Source of the DNA: Panonychus citri
Taxonomy: Eukaryota > Arthropoda > Arachnida > Trombidiformes > Tetranychidae
Length of the DNA stretch: 64,000 nucleotides
Direction: 5' to 3'
Assembly: GCF_014898815.1 (NCBI RefSeq)
Contig: NW_026515544.1
Span: 2,170,001 to 2,234,000, forward strand
Shown here one piece after another: positions 24,619 through 36,282 of the stretch; position 1 is the stretch's first letter; each line of letters starts with the position of its first letter. Both the position numbers and the translations under genes were made by a program. The notes beneath the pieces are model-generated. The model was not told the DNA's origin. It worked only from the letters and a program-made list of their open reading frames with translations, and did no database searches.

Positions 24619-26472
24619 ATGGATGTCATACTGCCCATTTTAGGCAATTATATGAAAATATTTTTCGAATTTACAACTTATTCGATGATTCTTTTAACGT
24701 TATATTATTTCGTCTATGTGCCGATCTCGAATTTGATATTCCATATATATTATGCTCATCGATTCCATTATACTCCATGTCATCCGATCTATGGTCATCT
24801 ACGGAACCTCATACCCAAATTTCCAGATCCAAGTTATGATTTAAAAGATTCATCAAGTGAGTGAAGTTCATTTTCATGGTGATATATTTTGATGTTTTTC
24901 TCTGAGTTTATTTGGTTCTAATTGTTTCAATTGTAATGTTTTTGCTTAGAAAACTTTTACGAGTTAATGATGAAGTTAAATGATCCCGTTAAAGGTGATA
25001 ACGTATCAATCATGTGGATTGGTTGGCTTCCAGTTTATATAATTTCGGGTGCCGCCGGAATTGAGGTACGAACTTGATTGAACCAATGTAATTATATTCC
25101 AAAGGTCATTAGAACTAAACTTTCCGTGTCTCTTTCGTTGTTAACATTAGGCTGTTCTATCAAAATCTAATATCACCAAGCCTCATTTCTATAAGTTTAT
25201 TGGACTTCGAGATGGTTTAGTTACTTCCGATCCTGATAAATGGCGAGTTCGTCGTAAGTTTATTGAACCTTTTTTCAAGACGAAAAGACATCAACATTTT
25301 GCATCAGTTATGGATAAAGAAATAAGTAAATTGCCCGATCAAATTATGGATAAAATTGGTCAACCTTACGATATTGAAAATCTTATTCATGAAAGTGCTC
25401 TAAGTGTGATTCTTGAAATCTCCTGGGGAATTCCCTGTGATGAATGTCATGACATGAAACGTATCTGGTTGGATGTTCTTAACAAAGGTGAAGTATATTT
25501 TATCCAGAGAGTTTATAATCCGTTATTTTGGTACACTGGATTATATTTGAGGTTCGAAGCAGGTAAAAAGTACCAGGAAAACTTGCAAAGAGTCGTTGAA
25601 GGGCTTGAGTTCGTTGAGAATCTAAAGCAAAAGGAGAGAGAAACGAAAATCATGGCGAAAATGAATAACAATGATGACGGTGGAAAAGATAATCATTTAG
25701 ATATTTACGATAAAGATAACGGTTCTTTGTACGATTTTATAAAGCACAACAATGAGACAGGTAAAGTACAAATTGACCGAGATGGTATTGACGAGGAACT
25801 ACTGACCATGGCCGCTGCTGGACATGAGACAGTTTCAGTTGGATTACGTTGGACATTATTCACTTTAGGTGAGTTTGCTATTCAAAGTACTTTTTGTTTG
25901 GTTGATAGATTTCCATTCATTTTGATTGCCATTTCCTTTCAGGTAATAATCTTGAAATTCAGGAGCGTTTATATCAAGAGATTATTGAAATTTTCCCTGA
26001 TGATACACCGACAGATGATTTAGATAAATTAGCTCAATGTAAATTTCTTGACCAGTGTCTCAAAGAGTCACTCAGGTTAAACCCACCGATTCATGGAGTT
26101 TCCCGACAATTAGATGAAGATGTCACCATTAACGGTTCCAAGATACTGAAAAACTCAGTGGTTATCCTTAATTTCAGTGCAACTCATCATGATGCCAAAA
26201 TTTTCCCAGATCCGCTTAAATATGATCCAGATCGATGGTCACTCGAAAACGAGACCATTTTACCCAAAGGTGCATTTACCCCGTTTGCCCTTGGGCCTCG
26301 AAATTGCATTGGTTACCGTTATGCTTTACTCGAAATGAAGATCTACCTAATTAATATAATTCGTCGATTTCAATTTGTATCGGTTCGTAAGCCGGAAGAG
26401 GTAACTCGAAGATACGAAATTGCCCTCCAGCCAAATTGCCCTTTAGAGCAAATATTTACACCTAGAAAATGA
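24619..26472 (+). CDS. Cytochrome P450, clan-4-like, intact
   Basis: Exons 24619-24856, 24950-25065, 25151-25868 and 25943-26472 join in phase to a 533-residue microsomal monooxygenase, a usual length. It shows an N-terminal membrane anchor (about residues 12-40), GLVTSDPDKWRVRRKFIEPF (C-helix region), AAAGHETVSVGL (I-helix oxygen-binding motif), KESLR (K-helix ExxR), DPDRW, and heme loop FALGPRNCIG with the Cys ligand near residue 479. It is a paralogue of the frameshifted gene at 21429-23355, arranged head to head with identical exon phases, so the pair arose by inverted duplication. The substrate cannot be told from sequence; families like this act in xenobiotic, fatty acid or hormone oxidation. 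An exact CYP family name would need a tree. Confidence 0.95.
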
Positions 26473-29400
26473 ATTAATTAAAAAACAATTATCTTAATCA
26501 ATTAGAAAATGTTTTCCAATTTAAATTTAATTTCACTTCTTAAATTGTTTTTGTCTCTTATTGAGATTTTCTTAATCATAATTAAGTATCCTCATGATTA
26601 CAATCACTTCCCTGATTTGATTGTCATGAATTGATTTTTACTTGAAATCTTTTCCTAACTGTGTTAATAATGATAACCGCAAGCCTTTAATTAATCACGT
26701 TACGATTAAGGCCTTTAGATTGTAATTAAAAGGTAATTAAAGTAAATATATTAACATTTTGTTTCTCTCGATAATCAGTAATGTTCAAAATTAGTTTGGA
26801 TTAATATTATTATCGCTTATCAATTGATTACAATCAATTTTAATCATTCAATCAACTTGAAATCACTTGAGAAAATGAAAAGTTAATTAATAACTATTAA
26901 TGTATCATTTTAAATGGTTTCAATTGGGAAACTGAATTGATCACAACTCAAAAAGTTGATATTTTTGTGTTAAACAAACTTTATCAGTTAATTAATTGGA
27001 AAATTTTTAATTCACTTCCTCATGATTGGTAAAAAAAAGTTTAGCTATTGATAAAATTTCTTAATTGTTTAGTTAATTGTTATTTTGATTGGGTTAGCAT
27101 CAAGTTAAGCTAAGAAACAACAATTAACTTTACATTGTCAAGGTAATGATGTGTTGATTAAATGTTGATAAAAGTTTAGTTTAGTGATTTGTTTCCATGG
27201 TTGCGAGTTGATTTAATTGTTTGATACCATGGAAATGAATTAATTATGTTTTGCATGAAAACTTAATTGTTTCTCATTTTGTATCATGTAAATCAAGTGG
27301 AAAAGTTGAATGGCCATCAAAAGAGATACGAATTGATTGGATTTTATTAAGGAAAATTGATCAAATCGATAAGTCGATGATTAAATGTTCTGATTGTTGT
27401 AAACTCTATCATTGTAATAAGAGAGATAATTTAGAAACATGATAATCAAGACAATCAGTAAATTGTTACTGATCAAATACAAATACATGATCACAACAAT
27501 TGAACAACCAGTTGATTTAAACTTGATTGTTGAACTTGATTTTTGTTTGTTTGTTTTACCAGAAAAAGGATTTGATGATGAAGAGGAAGATGAAAAGATG
27601 AAAATGAAGATGCGGATGAAGATGAAGATGAAGATGAAGATGAAGATGATGATGATTATCATCTGTTAACCTAATTATCGACAGGTTATCTTGCAATTTA
27701 ATCACCATCATCATCAGATTAATACACGATAAGGAATAAATTGTTTTGTGGTTCTTCTTGTTGATTCAGTTTAACCCTGATTGTTAATTTAATACTAAAT
27801 TACGACCATACAAATATAACTAATCACGAACTTTTGTCCAAAAATTGGTCAACAATTCGTGTAAATTTAATAATATCAATTGCCGATCGACAATCAACTG
27901 ATTTAGCAATGAATTAATATGTGAACATTTGACATGAAGCTCAATTCTAATGATTTAATTGATTGTGATTAAGATTATTGATATTGTACAATCAATTGTA
28001 TTCACACCGAAGTCATAATATCAACAATGTTTACGTTTTATCTCAATTGATCTGAATTACTATTAATAATTAAATTAATCACTTTCAGTTAGTTATTTTA
28101 GTTTGAACAAATCAGTCTTAATTGGGGAAATTAATTGTGGTTAATTTTGTTTATGTAATAAACTATTGTATTGTTGTGCTTTTAATTGTTTCAATTGAGT
28201 TGATTGAGAATAATTTTTTCCAGATTTACAGCAATTAACTTTTTGCTATTTAACGATTTCAATTAAATTGATTCACTTTTGCTTGTGCACTTTTAACCTT
28301 TAATTTAGTTAATAAGTTTAATTAAACTTGTCGGTCAATTTAAATTGTTATAACAATTAACTCAATCAATTAAGCGATATCCATTTATAGTCTCAAGTTC
28401 AATTGAAATCTATTAGTAACAATTAAAGATTACCAAATAATGATTGTTGACCGTTAATTGTCAATTTCCAATTAAAGTTAATCAATCAGTCAATTGATTG
28501 ATTTAATGCTTTGATTGTGGTGAAAGTTTATTCATGTTAATTATTAATAAAAAATGAAATAATTTGTTGATTGTTATCAACAATTAGCATGATGATTAAT
28601 CAGATTTTAAGGAGAAAAAGTTTTTCATTTTCTATTCTTAAACTTAATCTCGACATTTACATGTGACAATTTGTTGATTGTCGAGTTACAATCAACTAAT
28701 TGTCATGACCAGAATTCAAATGAACGGAAAAACTAAATCCGGTCCAAATTAAGTCCCACTGTCAACAGGAAGTAATAAAGAGGAAGAAAAAAAAAGATAA
28801 TTCGAGAATTAAGATTAACAATTTAAGATGAAACTCTGATTGGTACAGTGATTAACTTGTTGCTTCTTATTATCTTCATCATCAAGATGAGGATGAAGAT
28901 GAAGAGATGACTCTCTTTATAACGGTAATAATAATTGAACTAAATTGACCATTTAGATTCTGGTCAGAACTTTTTTTTATATTCGATAATAAAAAAAACT
29001 TGTTCTCTTCCTTCATGGAACAATCAATTTTGTAATTGTAAACTGTCATCATCTTAATCATCTTCATCTTCATCTTCATCAACATTTACCTTTTCTAATT
29101 GTTCAATTAAATTGGTTGATCGAAAAGTTTTCAAGTCAATTTCATTTGTTAATCTTTTCTGGTGTTGGTTTTGTTGATTGTGTTTCCATGATTAAGATGA
29201 TGATGATGATGATGATGTTTATTGATGATCTATTTAATTGATTTCAACTAATAACACACACAATCAACTTAATCATTATCTTAATCATGATTATCGTTGA
29301 TCATTTGAAAGTCAACGCCTTTCAATTTGATGATTAATTTTGTTTGGGTGATGAAAAACTTAATCATCTCTCTTTTTGTTAAAATGATTTAGTTTTCACT

Positions 29401-30397
29401 GATTATCAGGATTCATTGATTCTAATTGTCAATTAAAATTTGGTTCATTACAAACACCCAACCACCTCCGTATTTGTCTGATCATCATTACAATTAAGAC
29501 TCATGATTAACTTTAATCACAACTCGAAATGTTGATCATCAATCTCAAGCTGGGAATCAACATGAATCATTGATTGTTGATTAGCTTTGATTTTTTGCCA
29601 ACTAAAAATTTTAATTAACCAAATTGATGAGACAATCATGATGCTCATATAATTACAGTTAACTAACTAATTGTTGTTCATGAAAAGTTAATTAAAATGA
29701 GAGAAAAATTGAGAAAAAAAACTTTTTTTCTTCACAATTTGATATAACCTCTTTTCCAACCAACATAATCAGACTAATTCTAGTTCTAGAACAATTAATT
29801 GACTTCTTTTGACGATTAACAGAGTTAATTATCATGATGAGAATTAACAATTAATCGGAAAATTTTTTCCTTCTTTTCGGTACAAGTTTAAATTTCTCAA
29901 CGATCCCTTGGACTTGAAATCAAAACAAAAACATTTTTGTTTACAATTTAATTGTTATTCTAAATCAAGGTTGCTAATTAAGTGTTTCAATTAATTTAAT
30001 TGTGTTTCGTCTAAACTTTGTGACTCTTAATAGTGGATTAATTGTTTGAACGAGGTTAAATTTCACTATTTAAATGGAACAGGTAAGTTTTTTATTCTTG
30101 AATCTTATTTACAGTAATTTTGGTTTTCTCTTTTTTTGAATTTTTCTATCAAATTGTAATATTAATCCTCTTTCACTCTAACCTGATTAACTAGTCATCC
30201 AAAGTCAACGGAAACCTGATAATTGACAGCAAATATCATCTAAACAATAGTGTGAGACTGTAAGTATATCTATTGATTTAGAGACACTACAAGGTGACAC
30301 TTTGTAACAAATCTTGGCGATAATAAAGATTTAAGATCAAATTGGAAAGATTATTATTTTTTTAATTCTATTCTTTTCTTTTATCTTAGGGTGACAA
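26473..30397. other. AT-rich intergenic spacer with duplicated segments
   Basis: About 3.9 kb of TTGATTAAT-type low-complexity DNA. It holds an (AAGATG)n tract at 27574-27657, a block at about 28833-28897 with a relative at 37653-37728, and a block at about 29450-29600 related to 35800-35940. ORFs at 27251, 27381, 27439 and 28882 are repeat-driven or unsupported. Confidence 0.5.
27574..27657. repeat. (AAGATG)n / (GAT)n low-complexity tract
   Basis: GATGAA-type hexamers repeat for about 80 bp and give Lys-Met repeats on one strand and Ile-Phe repeats on the other. Not coding in my view. Confidence 0.8.
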
Positions 30398-30403
30398 TTT
30401 ATT
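30398..30403 (-). terminator. Poly(A) signal of the left carboxylesterase
   Basis: AATAAA on the minus strand, 30 bp beyond the stop codon at 30433. Confidence 0.5.
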
Positions 30404-30432
30404 TTCCAAACACTTTGGGATGATTACAATCT

Positions 30433-32091
30433 CTATGGTATCGAGTAATTGTAAAGCTCGGCCCATTCACTGCAAAAGTACTGACTATGTTCAATTACAT
30501 TTCTTGGATTAAGTGAGAATTGTTTGATTAATTGTAATGCATTTGGATCGTTTTTATCCAATTTAATTGATGTCCAATCGTTTAATGGAATACCTTTGGT
30601 GAAATTGCCGAAAATTTCCAACATGATGGAGCTAAATTGCCGATCGGAAGGGGAATAGTTATCATAATGTCGATATGGAGCACCAAGTCCAAATAGCAAA
30701 TCGTCACCATGTTTGGTTCCATAAGGACGAGAGAGATTCTCACCGGTGTAAACATTTCTATAAAAGAAAATATCATCATTTACCTGAGAGAGAAATTCTG
30801 ATAAAATAAGAGATGGACACTTGTAATTCATGTCAGAACAAAATTTCACACAACGTGACCTTATATCGAGATAATCTGTCGGATCGGCTTCATCAAAGTA
30901 AAGCTTAAAAATGGCCTCAAATTGATCTGTAGTTAGATTTTTGATCGCAAAGGAGACTCGATCTTTGGTAAATTCATAAGCATCTTGGATCGTTGAAAGA
31001 GTTGCAAGTGACGCTTCTGTTATAAACATTGAAGCCTCGTCTTGTTCAGAGCCGAAAAGCATGGGTACATTTTGATTATCTTCGAGATGATTAGCGTGAT
31101 TAACCATTGGTGGATTAGGAATTAACTTGGTTCCATAAACTGGTAGAAAAGCTGTAATTTCTGAAGCTCCGATTCCATTGATTTCCTTTGAACTTTGAGC
31201 TTGTACCAAATCATCAGTTGATACTTTCTTCAAACAATCAATTGTCTCCATTGACAATTTAATAGAAGACTTTAATTCATCACCAACACTTAAACAATTA
31301 ACCTTTCGTGCCAAGAATTTAGTCTTCATAGTACCAGTTTCATGGGAATCCATGTGAATCTGATTAGTCGCTGATCCACTCATCATAATTAATCGTGAAT
31401 ACAATTGCCTTGTATTGGCTAAACTCGAGATTATTGAAACCATTTTGGATCCCGCACTTAGACCAGTTAATGTAACACGATCAGGATCTCCGCCAAATGA
31501 CCTTATATTATCGTGGATCCATTTTAGTACCATAAGGGTATCATAAATGCCGAGATTACCTGGCATTTCATCATGTTCACCAAAAGCAAATCCAAAAGCT
31601 CCAAGTCGATAATTTGAATTAACAACAATAATCTTCTGAGTCGCAGCCAAGATTTCACCCCGACAATCCGGCATTGATCCTGAACTTGAAGTATATCCAG
31701 ACCCATGAATATGATAAAACACCGGCAACAATTGACTCTCCTTATCATCAAATTCTGGTCTCCATAGATTCAAATATAAACAGTTTTCACTTATATTGAA
31801 ATTCAAATCTTTCGAGGGCTTTTGAGCACAACCATCACGAAAATAAGTGGCCTGATATGGTTTTAACCAAGTTGAATTAAAATACTCTGGTAATTGGAAT
31901 CGTTTATTTCCCAACGGTGGCTCAGCAAATGGAATACCAAGAAAAGCTTGATAATTATATTGGAAATTAGTTAAATTGTAAAATCCATTCAAACCTTGAA
32001 TTGGACCATAACGAGTTGATACAACTGGATCAATAGTGGCACAATTAACATCAATTAAACTGACAAGCAAGGATAAGATCAATGGAAACAT
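30433..32091 (-). CDS. Secreted carboxyl/cholinesterase, 552 residues, intact
   Basis: A single-exon alpha/beta-hydrolase of the carboxylesterase/cholinesterase family, cleaving ester bonds outside the cell or in the secretory pathway. It shows an N-terminal signal peptide (about residues 1-17), oxyanion-hole loop HGSG (about 129-132), nucleophile Ser at about 212 in GLSAGS, acid Glu at about 352 in GSEQDEASMF, and His in TKHGDDLLFG; paired Cys and several N-glycosylation sites are visible. The nucleophile elbow reads GLSAG where the family normally has GESAG, but the whole triad is present, so hydrolase activity is plausible. No GPI signal is obvious at the C-terminus. The closest local relatives are the fragment at 32930-33260 and the two copies at 33482 and 55663. 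Substrate not predictable. Confidence 0.96.
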   Translation of the reverse strand: MFPLILSLLVSLIDVNCATIDPVVSTRYGPIQGLNGFYNLTNFQYNYQAFLGIPFAEPPLGNKRFQLPEYFNSTWLKPYQATYFRDGCAQKPSKDLNFNISENCLYLNLWRPEFDDKESQLLPVFYHIHGSGYTSSSGSMPDCRGEILAATQKIIVVNSNYRLGAFGFAFGEHDEMPGNLGIYDTLMVLKWIHDNIRSFGGDPDRVTLTGLSAGSKMVSIISSLANTRQLYSRLIMMSGSATNQIHMDSHETGTMKTKFLARKVNCLSVGDELKSSIKLSMETIDCLKKVSTDDLVQAQSSKEINGIGASEITAFLPVYGTKLIPNPPMVNHANHLEDNQNVPMLFGSEQDEASMFITEASLATLSTIQDAYEFTKDRVSFAIKNLTTDQFEAIFKLYFDEADPTDYLDIRSRCVKFCSDMNYKCPSLILSEFLSQVNDDIFFYRNVYTGENLSRPYGTKHGDDLLFGLGAPYRHYDNYSPSDRQFSSIMLEIFGNFTKGIPLNDWTSIKLDKNDPNALQLIKQFSLNPRNVIEHSQYFCSEWAELYNYSIP

Positions 32092-32929
32092 TTCAATTCA
32101 AGTTAATTTCGTAAATTGCTTCTCATTTAAACCAATAACTAACAACCTAATTTGATTAGTAGTTTATTGTTTAAACGAAACACTAATATTCAGATTATGC
32201 GAATTGTTGAAATTTTTATATTCTTTGCTCATCCTTTGGTTATTTCCCAGGTATTATAATTATGCTATTATATTAAGATTATTCTTGGTTCTAAGCCAGA
32301 TAGCAATTGTAATTTGATTACTAATCATTGATTTTCATTCTACACCCTCAATTAGATTTGATTGTTTATCAATATTGGGGAACCACTTTACGGATCATCA
32401 CTGTTATTTTAAGTCGTTAATCTGATTCCAATTTAATAACCGACAGAAACAAAACAAATCAAGTAAATCTTCAATGGAGACAAATAAAGTGACATTGAGA
32501 TTATTTCAAGTTGACATTGTATTATGATAATAATAGGAAGACAATTAAGATATCAGAAAGACTTAGTGTTTGATGTTAACTAACTTGTGACTTTCCTCAT
32601 TATTAAATCAAAAGGACAATAAACCTGATTTTCATTTGAATCACTTAATTTCCAATATGATTATTGTATCAATTTACATATTTACTATTCAGTGTGTATT
32701 CATTTGAATGCTTTGGATTTATATTAATATTTTCATATATCAAGAGATTTCTTTCGGTATAATTACCGAAATAATTAAATACCAACACTTAAGGTAAATT
32801 TACCTTTCTTTGTATTTGTAGCTCTTGTTATATGATTGGAAGGGATTTTAATTACCAAAGTTCAATTAGGTCGACTTTTATGATCTTAATGAGATCTATT
32901 TGTTTATTATAATTGTCGATAATCCAATA
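32092..32929. other. Spacer upstream of the left carboxylesterase
   Basis: AT-rich promoter-side sequence with no coding signal; continues into the esterase relic at 32930. Confidence 0.45.
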
Positions 32930-33260
32930 TCTTTGCCCACTCTAAGGACCTTTTCTGATAATCATTGATATTATCTCTTGGATTGAGATTTGATTGTTTG
33001 ATCAATTAATGAATTTTGATCATTTTTTATCCAATTTAGCCAATCGTTTAATGGAAGACCTTTTGATGAAATTACTAAATAATTCAAACAAAATGGATCT
33101 AAATTGCTGTCATGAAGATATGAATGGGTCAAACTGTCGATATGAAGCTCCAAGCGTAACCATAAGATCATCTCCATGATGAGTGCGATAAGGACGCGAT
33201 TATTTCTTAGCCAAATGGATAATTTTTGGAAAAGAAAATATCACAACCAAAGGAACTGAA
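32930..33260 (-). pseudogene. Carboxylesterase pseudogene fragment (C-terminal part)
   Basis: On the minus strand this stretch encodes pieces that align with residues about 450-540 of the esterase at 30433-32091: DIFF, RPYRTHHGDD (catalytic His region), LGASYRQFD, FRSILFELFSNF, then in another frame LPLNDW and IKNDQNSL. Stops and at least two frame changes break it. The catalytic Ser and Glu regions are absent. It is a relic of an extra tandem copy that once stood between the two intact esterases. Confidence 0.85.
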
Positions 33261-33394
33261 AGAAAACGGAACCTCAAATCGGTTTAGCAAATTGAATCGA
33301 CTATCACTCGGAGGTTATATTCATTTCATAGGGATTCAAGTGCCAGGAGCAATTTTGAGACTGTTTCCAAACAGAGTAATCAGTTAATTGTCTT

Positions 33395-33400
33395 TTTATT
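33395..33400 (-). terminator. Poly(A) signal of the middle carboxylesterase
   Basis: AATAAA on the minus strand, 82 bp beyond the stop at 33482. It lies outside the block shared with the copy at 55663-57357, so the twin gene must use a different signal. Confidence 0.45.
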
Positions 33401-33481
33401 TATGAGGGTTCGTTTGACGATTCGATTATTACGAGTTTAAATATTGAGCTTGATTGTTAAAAGACAATTGTAATTAGCTTG

Positions 33482-35161
33482 TTAATTGATTGATTTAAGG
33501 TCTATGGTTACATCAAATCCAAGAAGCTTTGACCATTCGACACAAATTGATTGTTTCTCATAATTAACGTTCGTGTCTTGATAATTAATTTCCCGAATTC
33601 TTGGTTCGACTTTGGGCTTAAGTCTATCGAAATGTAACTCAGGCCAATCAACTAAAGTTCCGTTGGTGACAAAACCAACCATCAATTCAATTAATCTCAT
33701 GCTTGTCATCTCATCTCTGACAGAATAACTTCTGGTGCCAAAGAATTGGAAATTTGGATTATTCGGTCTAAGTGGATTCCCGAAGAAAAGTTCAACTGAA
33801 TCTCCATGCCAAGGTCCATCCGGTCGAGCTTCAGGCCCATACTTGTCGAGAATATAATCAAATTCAGTGAAATGAATCGAATGTCGATTAGAATAAATTT
33901 CTGACAAAGCCAAAGATGTACATCGAAAAGAATAATCATTCATAAAGTTTGTCAACGCAGTTCGAAGTGACCGATCATCTCCATCAACGGAATCTTTAAA
34001 ATAGAAATCGTAAAATGGTTTCATTTCAGTTTCCGTTAGATCTTTTTTGATGTACGACAAATGATCCCAAGCCATTGACCAGCCTTCAGCTCGAGTTTTC
34101 GGCTTCAAGTATCCCCAAAAAGCAGCCGTCTCATCCTTTGAAATTCCGTCGACAATTTTTATTTTCTGACTTGTGGAATTGAAACTTGACCAGAAAAGAT
34201 CGATAAGTGGCTTTGGAATTAGTGGTGTTCCATAAACGGGAATGAAAGCACAATGTTCCGCTCCACCGATCGCTTTAATATCTTCATCTTGATTCTTTTC
34301 AATAATGATCGAAGCGTTTACCGTTTGTAAGCAACGAACAACTCGTTTGGTCAATGGACCTTCGGGAACTGGACCACAACCCACTTTTTCCGCCAACAGT
34401 TTAGTTTTGTCGATGGCTATGGTTGTATTTTCAATGAACATTGGATGAACTGAGACACCCGAAAGTATAAAGAGTTGAGAGTAAAGGGAATGATCAATTG
34501 TTGGAAGAACGGGAAAAGTTGAACTAATCATTGAACCCGCTGAATGGCCACTTAAAGTGACCTGCTCAGGGTCACCACCAAAGTAGCCAATATTTTCACG
34601 AGTCCATTTTAAAGCCGTTATCACATCACTTATGCCTTGGTTTTGAATATGATCAGTGTCACCAAAAGCGAAACCAAAAGCACCTAAACGATAATTAATC
34701 GTCACAACAATAATTGAACCTAAAGAGGTAATCACATCACCAGGGTTATCTGAACCAGATCCTTCTCGATAACCCGAACCATGGACCCAAAGTAACACAG
34801 GAAGTGGACTGATCTTCGTAATCGATTCATTAACCACCGGTCGCCAAATGTTGAGAAACAAACAATCCTCGCTTGTCCCTTCGATCGGTAGTTGAGTACA
34901 TTTTGGACCATAAGTGTCGGCTTTTAGAATACCCATCCAATGGTCAGAGTTTACCTTCGAGTACTGAAATCGTTTCGGGATTCGACCATATTGGACACCG
35001 AGAAACTCTTCATAATATTGGTCTGAGATATTTTTCAAATTACCTTGAATTTGTCCAAGCTTCGTGGTCACTATTGGATCATCATCACCAAGAGACTGAC
35101 CAACTATCAGGCTAATAATAAAAAAGAGCTGGACAGCATATGAAGTAATCAAATACATCAT
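33482..35161 (-). CDS. Secreted carboxyl/cholinesterase, 559 residues, twin of the copy at 55663-57357
   Basis: An intact single-exon alpha/beta-hydrolase. It shows a signal peptide (about 1-25), HGSG oxyanion loop (about 127-130), nucleophile Ser at about 207 in GHSAGS (family norm GESAGS), Glu in GISKDETAAF and His in WHGDSVELFFG. From residue about 58 to the stop, and about 50 bp past it, the sequence is almost identical to the plus-strand gene at 55663-57357. Differences seen are one missing Gly (QNQ against QGNQ), Gln/His, Phe/Leu, Arg/Gly and a Thr-Ser-Met/Lys-Ser-Lys cluster. Before residue 58 the two differ often. It belongs to the same family as the neighbour at 30433 but is clearly a separate lineage. 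Confidence 0.97.
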   Translation of the reverse strand: MMYLITSYAVQLFFIISLIVGQSLGDDDPIVTTKLGQIQGNLKNISDQYYEEFLGVQYGRIPKRFQYSKVNSDHWMGILKADTYGPKCTQLPIEGTSEDCLFLNIWRPVVNESITKISPLPVLLWVHGSGYREGSGSDNPGDVITSLGSIIVVTINYRLGAFGFAFGDTDHIQNQGISDVITALKWTRENIGYFGGDPEQVTLSGHSAGSMISSTFPVLPTIDHSLYSQLFILSGVSVHPMFIENTTIAIDKTKLLAEKVGCGPVPEGPLTKRVVRCLQTVNASIIIEKNQDEDIKAIGGAEHCAFIPVYGTPLIPKPLIDLFWSSFNSTSQKIKIVDGISKDETAAFWGYLKPKTRAEGWSMAWDHLSYIKKDLTETEMKPFYDFYFKDSVDGDDRSLRTALTNFMNDYSFRCTSLALSEIYSNRHSIHFTEFDYILDKYGPEARPDGPWHGDSVELFFGNPLRPNNPNFQFFGTRSYSVRDEMTSMRLIELMVGFVTNGTLVDWPELHFDRLKPKVEPRIREINYQDTNVNYEKQSICVEWSKLLGFDVTIDLKSIN

Positions 35162-36282
35162 TATGATTGAGTTTTCATCAACTAATCACGTTTACCCTAA
35201 TTAAAATTTAATTATTGTTCAACTGATCAACTTTTTTAATTGTTAAATATCTACCTGATTGTATCAATCATAGGATGTATCGAAATCATCCAATATAATG
35301 AAAATTCAACAATTAATCAATTATCTGATAAAGTAAAATAAAATCTTATCTTTCAATGTCCACGTGCAAATATCAATAGATTCATTAATTTAAAACAATC
35401 GACTGATAATTTAATCAAATGCACTTAGCTAACTAAACATAATCATGTTATTGCTATTCAACTGTCTATTTTTCATCCATTGAAAGTGAATTTTGTTTAA
35501 TCCAAGACCATTAAGTGAAATTTGCAAGCAACAAGTGCAAATGCTTTAATTATATCAACTGGAATTAGTTTATCATATTAATTTCAATCCAATATTAACG
35601 ATCTATTTAACAGGAATTGTTATTACATGTATATTGTATATTGAGATATCAAAGCTCGAGGTGCAAAGTAATACGAATGAAAAGTTTCTGATTCACTCTT
35701 TTGGTGCAAATAATTAGTTAATTGTTGTATCAACTAATCACTTGATAAGAAAGGTACTAATGTACCTGCAACATTGTCAATAAGAATTTATTTGATTGCA
35801 AGCATCCAAACACATCCTGAATTATCTGAACATCATCACAATTAATATTCTTAACTTATTAACTGATTAACTTAATTGCACCAAAAAAGGTTGATTATTA
35901 ATATCAAGCAGGGAATCAATAGGAATAATTCAATTTTGAATAGCAAAAATGTTTCGCGCCAACGCTAATTACAATTATAACGATCGCCTTTACTTTTTGC
36001 TGAGTTGTTTCAATAATCGATCAATTTTTATTTCATTTTCTTTAAAAATAATCGACCAATCAATGATTTATAAATCAGTTGTTTCATTTAACTTGATTGT
36101 GATTCTTTCATCTAAATTTTGACATTGGTGACATTTCTTAATAAGAACAATCAAATTTAATGAATGATACTTACCAATACCCTGTTAATCCTAATCTCAT
36201 CTCATTCTTGTGTTTCTATCAATGAATTAGAACAGATTGGAATTCAATTCGTATCTTTTTGATTGCTATTTTCGTTTATCTA
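35162..36282. other. Spacer upstream of the middle carboxylesterase
   Basis: AT-rich promoter-side DNA. About 35800-35940 resembles 29450-29600 (shared pattern around CAAACAC, ATCATCA, GGGAATCAA). Ends at the mariner target site. Confidence 0.45.

Noticed and set aside
27381..27669. ORFs on both strands with Lys-Met or Ile-Phe repeats
   Set aside because: Driven by the (AAGATG)n tract.
33706..33939. Secondary ORFs inside the esterases (also 30582, 31524, 34873, 55693, 55721 and 56900)
   Set aside because: Other-frame shadows of the long esterase frames; they recur in both twins only because the DNA is nearly identical.
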